The notes beneath the pieces are model-generated. The model was not told the DNA's origin. It saw only the letters and a program-made list of their open reading frames with translations, and ran no database searches. The position numbers and the translations under genes were made by a program. Below, in pieces: positions 58,013-64,000 of a stretch of 64,000 nucleotides of DNA (the first letter of the stretch is position 1; each line of letters begins with the position of its first letter). The DNA comes from Rhodococcus wratislaviensis. Lineage in GTDB: Bacteria > Actinomycetota > Actinomycetes > Mycobacteriales > Mycobacteriaceae. The DNA is taken from NCBI RefSeq assembly GCF_900455735.1, contig NZ_UAUI01000024.1, positions 344,501 to 408,500 of the forward strand. The letters run 5' to 3'.

Positions 58013-58588
58013 ATGCCGCAGCACTCACGTATCAGCACCACCTTCCGACAGGCGATCGCCGTAGGCGCGCTCGCCGTCGCAGCAAGCGGATTGTTGGTCG
58101 GGTGCGGCAGCGACGATTCCACGGCGACGTCGAACCCGTCCACCAGCGCCACGACGTCGGCTGCGGCGTCCAGTTCCGCCGAGAGCTCGGCGTCCGCCGC
58201 GCCCAGCGCGAGCGCCTCGGCTTCGGCCTCCGCGCCGGTGACGAGCCCGGGTGAGGCGGCGACGGCGCCGCCGGAGCAGCCCGAGGAAGTTCCGGGCGAT
58301 TTCCCCGGCCCCGCCGAGGTCCCGGTCAGCGCCGAAGGCCAGAAGTTCCTCGACGCGCTGAAGAGCAAGGGCATCGAGCCGGCCGCCGACGGCACCATGG
58401 CCGTGAGCACCGCCGACTTCATCTGCCAGGCCAAGGCCGAAGGCAAGAGCGACGCCGAAGCGATGGTGTTCGTCACAGCGATGGTCGGCACCGAGGCGTC
58501 GGCTGCAGGTCAGGAACTGACCCAGGAGCAGGCGACGGCCAATGCCCAGACCTACATGGATGTCGCCCACGCGACCTACTGCAAGTAG
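58013..58588 (+). CDS. DUF732-like lipoprotein
   Basis: 191 residues with a canonical lipobox LLVGC (lipidated Cys31), then a Ser/Ala-rich low-complexity linker to about residue 85 and a small C-terminal domain with two cysteines (ADFICQAKAEG and ATYCK), typical of DUF732. Probable outer-leaflet lipoprotein of unknown role. It lies between mycolyltransferase 3 and the cutinase-like gene, with only 6 bases to the latter. Confidence 0.85.
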   Translation: MPQHSRISTTFRQAIAVGALAVAASGLLVGCGSDDSTATSNPSTSATTSAAASSSAESSASAAPSASASASASAPVTSPGEAATAPPEQPEEVPGDFPGPAEVPVSAEGQKFLDALKSKGIEPAADGTMAVSTADFICQAKAEGKSDAEAMVFVTAMVGTEASAAGQELTQEQATANAQTYMDVAHATYCK

Positions 58589-58594
58589 ACGCCG

Positions 58595-59575
58595 ATGTCG
58601 TTGACCGGGCGCGGAACGCGGAAGAAGAAGAGCAGCCTCCTGCGCAAGCTGATGGTGCTGATCGTGATCCTGCTGGTGATTCTCGTCGCAGTGATCGCGC
58701 TCTGGTATCTCCTCGCAGGGCGGCTGCCCAAGCCGATCCCGACCCCGCCCGGTCCCGAGCGTCCCAGCGCCCAGCCGGCCAGCTGTCCCGACGTCCAGGT
58801 GGTGGTCGTCCCGGGCACGTGGGAGTCCAGCCCGACGGACGACCCGTACAACCCGTCGGCCAACCCGGCGTCGCTGATGCTCAACGTGTCGCGGCCGCTG
58901 CAGGAGCAGTTCGAGCCGTCGCGCGCCGACGTGTACACGGTTCCGTACGTCGCGCAGTTCTCCAACCCGGTCGCCTTCCCGCCGGACGGGCAGCAGTCGT
59001 ACAACAACAGCCGCGGCGCGGGCACGGCCGCCACCAACGACATCCTGATCCGTCGTCACGCCGAGTGCCCGCTGACCAGCTTCCTGCTCACCGGTTTCTC
59101 CCAGGGCGCGGTCATCGCCGGCGACGTCGCGTCGAGTATCGGCGCAGGTGACGGTCCTGTTCCGGCGGATCTCGTACTGGGTGTCGGGCTCATCGCCGAC
59201 GGTCGCCGCGACCCGGCCGCCGCCACGAATGTCGGCCAGCCGGTCGCCGGTGTCGGAGCCGAACTGTCGCTGGCGGGTCTGCAGATCCCGGGAATCACGA
59301 TGACCGGTCCCCGCCCCGGCGGTTTCGGGGATCTCACCGACCGGGCGGTCGAGATCTGCGCCCCGTCCGACGGAATCTGTGACGCCCCGGCGCAGGCGTT
59401 GAAACCGAGCAACTGGATCGGAAGCGGTCTGCGTCTGCTCGAGTACAACAACAACCCCGTCCACGCGATGTACAACTCGTACGTCGTCGACGACTCCGGC
59501 ACGACGGCCACGCAGTGGATCGCCGGATGGGCGGCCGAGAAGATCGAGGCCGCCCCGGCCCCGGCACACAGTTGA
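58595..59575 (+). CDS. culp6: Cutinase-like (Culp6) lipase/thioesterase
   Basis: 326 residues: basic head with a transmembrane anchor at about 17-40, Pro-rich linker, then a cutinase-fold hydrolase with nucleophile GFSQG. The acid and base lie in the C-terminal part (ICAPSDGICDAP and NNPVHAMYNSY). It is the counterpart of Rv3802c, an essential envelope lipase/thioesterase encoded next to fadD32-pks13 in mycolata. It probably acts on mycolate-related lipids outside the membrane. Confidence 0.92.
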   Translation: MSLTGRGTRKKKSSLLRKLMVLIVILLVILVAVIALWYLLAGRLPKPIPTPPGPERPSAQPASCPDVQVVVVPGTWESSPTDDPYNPSANPASLMLNVSRPLQEQFEPSRADVYTVPYVAQFSNPVAFPPDGQQSYNNSRGAGTAATNDILIRRHAECPLTSFLLTGFSQGAVIAGDVASSIGAGDGPVPADLVLGVGLIADGRRDPAAATNVGQPVAGVGAELSLAGLQIPGITMTGPRPGGFGDLTDRAVEICAPSDGICDAPAQALKPSNWIGSGLRLLEYNNNPVHAMYNSYVVDDSGTTATQWIAGWAAEKIEAAPAPAHS

Positions 59576-59734
59576 TTTTGTGGCGGATGGGTTCACCGTG
59601 GTCGGTGAGCCGTGAAACGTCCCAAACAGATAGGCGAGACGCGTACTGGCCGGTAGTGTGCGTTTCTCGGCACCGGTAGAGTGCTGCACTGTTGCGGCAT
59701 CACCGGTGCCCGACCCCACCGATGTTCACGTCCT

Positions 59735-59750
59735 GAAACGCGGGCGTTTC
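59735..59750 (+). promoter_or_regulatory. GAAACGC-GCGTTTC inverted repeat before the LLM gene
   Basis: A perfect 7-base inverted repeat with a 2-base spacer lies 20 bases before the ATG at 59770, just upstream of the ACAGGAG ribosome site. It could be an operator or a small leader hairpin. The rest of the 194-base gap shows nothing definite. Confidence 0.4.
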
Positions 59751-59769
59751 ACCACAGGAGAAGCTATTC

Positions 59770-60759
59770 ATGAGTTCCGACGCCAGCTCGTTGCGTAAGT
59801 TCCGATTCGCGGCAGGCGGAGAGGGCAACGCGGACGAGGGCGGCGCGCGTCGGTTCGTAAAGCTCGCGCAGAAGGCCGAGGAACTCGGATTCGACAGCTT
59901 CATGATCCCCGACCACCTGGGTAACCAGGTGGGACCGATCGCCGCCCTCGGTGCACTCGCGATCGCCACGGACAAGATCCGGCTCGGCACCGCCGTCCTC
60001 GCCAACGGCTTCCGGCACCCGGCGATTCTCGCGAAGGACGCCGCCACCATCGACGTCCTGTCGGGTGGCCGCCTCGAACTCGGCATCGGCGCCGGCTGGA
60101 TGAAAGAAGAGTTCGACAAGGGCGGCATCGACTACGAGCGCCCGGGCGTCCGGATCGCCAAGCTCGAGGAGACCCTGCAGATCCTCGACGTGCTGCTGCG
60201 CGGCCAGGAGTGCAACTTCGACGGCAAGTACTACCAGATCAAGGGCCTGACCGGCAGCCCGCGACCGCGGCAGGGCCCGCGTCCCCCGATCGCTGTCGGC
60301 GGCGGCGGCCCCAAGATGCTGGCGCTCGCGGCGAAGTACGCCGACATCATCTCCGTGGCGACGCCGACCAGCAAGGAAGGCAAGCTCCTGCTCTCGGGTG
60401 TCACGCTCGAGAAGACGATGGAGCGCGTCGACCGGATCCGGGAAGCTGCCGGTGACCGATTCGACGACATCGAACTGAACTGGACGATCACCACCATCGT
60501 CATCACCGACGACCGTGAGCAGACCGCCGAGATGGCGCTCGCTGCACTCGATCAGGGGTTCCCGCCCAACATCGAGGTCGACACCAAGCTGTCCGTCGAA
60601 GACATCCTGAGCTCGCCGTATCTCGCGATCGGAAGCTTCGAGGAGATCGCCGATCAGATACGTATGGTGCGAGAAAAGACGACAATGTCTTACGTCGGTG
60701 TGTTCCCCACACAGATGGATGCGTTCGCGCCGATCATCTCGCAACTGAAGGGCGAGTAG
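59770..60759 (+). CDS. LLM-class F420-dependent oxidoreductase
   Basis: 329 residues with ACAGGAG before the ATG. Luciferase-like fold signatures are DSFMIPDHLGNQVGP, IRLGTAVLANGFRHPAILAKDAATIDVLSGGRLELGIGAGW and PPIAVGGGGPKMLALAAKYADII. The GGGGPKML form is typical of the TIGR03621-like F420 subgroup. It sits between culp6 and fadD32, where mycobacteria have no such gene as I recall. A role in mycolate metabolism is possible from position only. Confidence 0.88.
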   Translation: MSSDASSLRKFRFAAGGEGNADEGGARRFVKLAQKAEELGFDSFMIPDHLGNQVGPIAALGALAIATDKIRLGTAVLANGFRHPAILAKDAATIDVLSGGRLELGIGAGWMKEEFDKGGIDYERPGVRIAKLEETLQILDVLLRGQECNFDGKYYQIKGLTGSPRPRQGPRPPIAVGGGGPKMLALAAKYADIISVATPTSKEGKLLLSGVTLEKTMERVDRIREAAGDRFDDIELNWTITTIVITDDREQTAEMALAALDQGFPPNIEVDTKLSVEDILSSPYLAIGSFEEIADQIRMVREKTTMSYVGVFPTQMDAFAPIISQLKGE

Positions 60760-60946
60760 ACGCAGCGTACCGAGGGCGGCGATGCCAATCTGTAACATAT
60801 CGATGGTTTGGACTCGATGAACTTATTCGGGTGAGTGGCGTGTTACGTCATTCCCCACGAGTTGTACAAGATCCGATTCGGCGAAGGAAGTCTGGGGCGC
60901 AGTCATGCCGGTGGCATGCCTGTGTGATCGCTTCGGAGGAGATGGA

Positions 60947-62842
60947 ATGAACGCGAAGTTCGATGATTTTATCGACGAGAAGGGCCATATCAGGCTCGAC
61001 TCGGGAAGCACGCTGGTCGACTACGTCCAGCGGCACACCCGGGAGAACTCGGACGAACTGGCATACCGCTACATCGACTATTCGCGGGACAGAGACGGCG
61101 AAGCACAGGAGCTGACCTGGGAACAGTTCGGCCACCGCCTGCGCGCCGTCGCGGCTCGCCTCCAGCAGGTCACCAAGCCCGGCGACCGTGTCGCAGTCCT
61201 GGCGCCGCAGGGTCTCGACTACGTCATCTCCTTCTTCGCCGCCATCCACGCCGGAACGATCTCGGTGCCGCTGTTCGACCCCGACGAACCCGGCCACACC
61301 GACCGTCTGCACGCCGTCCTCGGTGACTGCACGCCTGCCGCCATCCTCACGGCCACCTCCTCCGCCGCGGGTGTTCGACAGTTCTTCCGGTCCCTCCCCG
61401 CCGCCCAGCGCCCCCGCATCATCGCCGTCGACGCCATCCCCGACAGCGTCGGCGAGTCCTGGGTGCGCCCCGAGATCGATCTCGACGACATCGCGTACCT
61501 GCAGTACACGTCCGGTTCCACCCGTGTGCCCGCCGGTGTGGAGATCACGCACCGCGCCGTCGGCACGAACGCGCTGCAGATGGTCGACTCCATCGAGCTC
61601 AACGAGAACTCGCGCGGAGTCACGTGGCTGCCGCTGTTCCACGACATGGGCCTGCTGACCGTCATCCTGCCCGCCCTGGGCGGCAAGTACATCACCATCA
61701 TGAGCCCGCGCGCGTTCGTGCAGCGGCCGTACCGGTGGATCAAGGAACTGGCAGCGGTCTCCGACGGTGCGGGCACGTTCGCGGCCGCACCCAACTTCGC
61801 GTTCGAGCACGCGGCCGCCCGCGGTCTGCCGAAGAACGGTGAGAGCCTCGATCTGAGCAACGTGATCGGTCTCATCAACGGCAGCGAGCCGGTCACCACG
61901 TCGTCGATGCGCAAGTTCAACGAGGCGTTCGCGCCGTACGGCCTGCCCAAGACGGCGATCAAGCCCTCGTACGGGATGGCCGAGGCCACCCTGTTCGTGT
62001 CCTCGACTCGGCACTCGGACGAGGCCCGCGTCATCTACGTCGATCGCGACGAGCTCAACGCGGGTCGTGTCGTGAAGGTGGACCAGGACGCCGAGAACGC
62101 CATCCCGCAGGTGTCCTGCGGCTACGTCGCGCGCAGCCAGTGGGCCGCCATCGTCGACCCGGAGTCGCGTATCGAGCAGCCCGACGACCGGGTCGGGGAG
62201 ATCTGGCTGCACGGTGAGAACATCGGCATCGGTTACTGGGGTCGCACCGACGAGACCGCCGAGACGTTCCACAACAAGCTGACCAACCGGCTCGCCGAGG
62301 GCAGCCACGCGGAGGGCACGCCCGAGGACGCCAATTGGATGCGGACCGGCGACTACGGCGTCTACATCGACGGCGAGCTGTTCATCACGGGTCGCGTCAA
62401 GGACCTCGTGATCGTCGACGGCCGCAATCACTACCCGCAGGACCTCGAGTACTCGGCGCAGGAGGCGAGCACCGCGCTCCGTCCCGGCTTCGTCGCCGCG
62501 TTCGCGGTCCCTGCCAACCAGCTGCCCGCCGTTGTGTTCGAGAACACGCACTCGGGTCTGAATTACGACGCGGGCGACTCCTCCGAGCAGCTCGTCATCG
62601 TGGCCGAGCGCGCACCGGGTGCGGGCAAGGCCGACCCCCAGCCGATCGCCGACACGGTGCGGGCGGCGTTGTCGAGCAGGCACGGGGTCACCGCGCGCGA
62701 CATCCTGCTGGTGCCCGCGGGCTCGATTCCTCGGACGTCGAGCGGCAAGATCGCCCGCCGCGCGTGCAAGGCGAGCTACATCGAAGGCACCCTGCGCGGC
62801 GGATACACGCAGACGGCCTTCCCCGATAGCGTTTCCGAATAG
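60947..62842 (+). CDS. fadD32: Long-chain fatty-acyl-AMP ligase FadD32
   Basis: 631 residues from ATG 60947, preceded by GGAGGAG; the longer frame from 60905 lacks a ribosome site. It is an adenylate-forming enzyme of the FAAL type, with P-loop [27 protein letters not shown], the [12 protein letters not shown] motif and [18 protein letters not shown] hinge. The catalytic Lys lies in [13 protein letters not shown]. It activates the meromycolic acid as acyl-AMP and loads it on Pks13. It is followed by pks13 after 31 bases. Confidence 0.97.
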   Translation: MNAKFDDFIDEKGHIRLDSGSTLVDYVQRHTRENSDELAYRYIDYSRDRDGEAQELTWEQFGHRLRAVAARLQQVTKPGDRVAVLAPQGLDYVISFFAAIHAGTISVPLFDPDEPGHTDRLHAVLGDCTPAAILTATSSAAGVRQFFRSLPAAQRPRIIAVDAIPDSVGESWVRPEIDLDDIAYLQYTSGSTRVPAGVEITHRAVGTNALQMVDSIELNENSRGVTWLPLFHDMGLLTVILPALGGKYITIMSPRAFVQRPYRWIKELAAVSDGAGTFAAAPNFAFEHAAARGLPKNGESLDLSNVIGLINGSEPVTTSSMRKFNEAFAPYGLPKTAIKPSYGMAEATLFVSSTRHSDEARVIYVDRDELNAGRVVKVDQDAENAIPQVSCGYVARSQWAAIVDPESRIEQPDDRVGEIWLHGENIGIGYWGRTDETAETFHNKLTNRLAEGSHAEGTPEDANWMRTGDYGVYIDGELFITGRVKDLVIVDGRNHYPQDLEYSAQEASTALRPGFVAAFAVPANQLPAVVFENTHSGLNYDAGDSSEQLVIVAERAPGAGKADPQPIADTVRAALSSRHGVTARDILLVPAGSIPRTSSGKIARRACKASYIEGTLRGGYTQTAFPDSVSE

Positions 62843-62873
62843 TCCACTTCCTGACGGGTAGCTTGGTGAGTTG

Positions 62874-64000
62874 ATGGCTGAAAAAGATGATGACCGGACC
62901 AGCAGCACAGGTGACATGACGGTCGCGCAGCTGCGCGAGTGGCTGCGTAACTGGATTGCCGACGCAACCGGGCAACCGGTCGGTCAGATCACCGACGACC
63001 GCCCGATGGAAGAGTTCGGTCTGTCGTCTCGCGACGCCGTTGCTCTCAGTGGCGAGATCGAGGAACTGGTCGGCGTCACGCTCACCGCCACGGTCGCCTA
63101 CCAGCACCCCACCATCGCGTCGCTGGCCACCCGCATCATCGAGGGCGAACCCGAGCAGCCCGACGACTCGGCGGACGCCGCGTACTACGCGTCGGTGCCG
63201 ACGTCGGACGCGCACGACATCGCGATCGTGGGCCTGGCTTCGCGCTTCCCCGGCGCGGGTAAGACTCCTGCCGAGATGTGGCAGATGCTGGCGGAGGGCC
63301 GCGACGGCATCTCCGACCTGCCGGAGGGCCGCTGGGAGGAGTTCACCTCCGACCCGCAAATCAAGGCGGCCGTCGAGAAGGCCAACACGCAGGGCGGCTA
63401 CCTCGACGACGTGAAGACGTTCGACGCGGAGTTCTTCGCGATGTCTCCGCTGGAGGTCGCGAACGTCGACCCGCAGCAGCGGCTCGCGATGGAACTGACG
63501 TGGGAGGCCCTCGAGCACGCCCGCATCCCGGCCAGCGACCTCAAGGGCGAGCAGGTCGGTGTGTTCATCGGCAGTTCCGCCAACGACTATCAGTTGCTTG
63601 CGGTCAGCGACCCCGTCCATGCGCACCCGTATGCGCTGACCGGTACGTCGACGTCCATCGTCGCCAACCGTGTGTCCTACTTCTACGACTTCCGCGGACC
63701 GTCCATCGCCCTCGACACGGCGTGCTCGTCGTCGCTCGTCGCGGTGCACCAGGCGGTGCGCTCGCTGCGGTCCGGTGAGTCGGATCTCGCGCTCGCCGGC
63801 GGCGTCAACATGCTCGTCGCGCCGCCCGCCACGCTGGGCTTCGACCAGCTGGGTGTGATGGCGCCCAACGGTCGCATCAAGGCGTTCTCCTCCGACGCAG
63901 ACGGCATGATCCGCGCCGAGGGCGGCGGCCTCGTCGTCCTCAAGCGTCTCGAGGACGCCGAGCGTGACGGCGACGAGATCCTCGCCGTCATCGCCGGTAG
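62874..64000 (+). CDS. pks13: Polyketide synthase Pks13 (5' part, runs off the right edge)
   Basis: The first 375 codons are present. An N-terminal acyl carrier domain carries the phosphopantetheine Ser in EFGLSSRDAV (about residue 52). A ketosynthase domain starts near residue 113 (IAIVGLASRFPGAG), with active-site Cys in LDTACSSSLVAVH. Pks13 condenses the FadD32-delivered meromycolate with carboxylated fatty acid to make the alpha-alkyl beta-keto precursor of mycolic acids. The order ACP-KS fits Pks13. Remaining domains (AT, ACP, TE) lie outside the window. Confidence 0.97.
   Translation, partial: MAEKDDDRTSSTGDMTVAQLREWLRNWIADATGQPVGQITDDRPMEEFGLSSRDAVALSGEIEELVGVTLTATVAYQHPTIASLATRIIEGEPEQPDDSADAAYYASVPTSDAHDIAIVGLASRFPGAGKTPAEMWQMLAEGRDGISDLPEGRWEEFTSDPQIKAAVEKANTQGGYLDDVKTFDAEFFAMSPLEVANVDPQQRLAMELTWEALEHARIPASDLKGEQVGVFIGSSANDYQLLAVSDPVHAHPYALTGTSTSIVANRVSYFYDFRGPSIALDTACSSSLVAVHQAVRSLRSGESDLALAGGVNMLVAPPATLGFDQLGVMAPNGRIKAFSSDADGMIRAEGGGLVVLKRLEDAERDGDEILAVIAG

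Overview
The window looks like a chromosomal stretch of a mycolic-acid-containing actinomycete, most likely Rhodococcus (genus level is inference). The DNA is GC-rich with many GTG starts and overlapping stop/start codons. It carries a complete arabinogalactan and mycolate assembly locus: glf, glfT2, a PAP2 phosphatase, ubiA, aftB, three mycolyltransferases, a cutinase-like lipase, fadD32 and pks13. From memory, gene content and order from about 16.3 kb to the right end parallel the Mycobacterium tuberculosis block Rv3843c to Rv3800c, with Rhodococcus-specific insertions.

Left part (1-16 kb), mixed housekeeping and accessory genes: the N-terminus of a receiver-domain protein cut by the window edge; a GDT1/TMEM165 cation transporter behind a yybP-ykoY-type manganese riboswitch; a YhgE-like membrane protein; an amidase; a superoxide dismutase; an acyltransferase overlapping msrA; an NmrA-like/DUF1772 pair facing an AraC regulator; an Rv1733c-like membrane protein; DUF3303, SnoaL-like, RidA-like and LLM flavin genes; an S49 peptidase; and a large polytopic membrane protein. 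A 440-base gap near 16 kb holds a cluster of DnaA-box-like repeats.

Middle part (16-36 kb), iron and envelope functions: DUF4328, glycerophosphodiesterase, DUF5926, a BfrB-like ferritin with upstream IdeR-like half-sites, a secreted lipase, a CPBP protease-LCP ligase-second ferritin operon, and a divergent pair sharing a strong IdeR-like box. Then pheA, a phosphoglycerate-mutase-like phosphatase, and an inserted block of lipase maturation factor plus PE-PPE-EspG. After it come a zincin-like metallopeptidase, a septum-formation protein, an ankyrin protein, serS, and bfd-bfr behind tandem IdeR-like boxes. An MFS gene with an apparent in-frame stop near its 5' end closes the section.

Right part (36-64 kb), the cell-envelope factory: a metallo-beta-lactamase/Rieske protein, two tandem PlsC-like acyltransferases, a HAD phosphatase, a divergent PGRP amidase and SpoIID pair, a PimC-like mannosyltransferase, then glf-glfT2-PAP2-ubiA-aftB as one tightly overlapping operon. 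It ends with three antigen-85-type mycolyltransferases, a DUF732 lipoprotein, the cutinase-like protein, an LLM flavoprotein, fadD32 and the start of pks13.

Together the right part builds galactan (Glf, GlfT2), supplies and uses decaprenyl-phospho-arabinose (UbiA, PAP2, AftB), makes mycolate (FadD32, Pks13) and attaches it (mycolyltransferases). The most interesting leads are the SpoIID plus amidase pair sharing an LGFP wall-binding module with the third mycolyltransferase, the stand-alone PE-PPE-EspG cassette, the riboswitch with a start-sequestering hairpin, the iron-storage regulon and the interrupted MFS gene.
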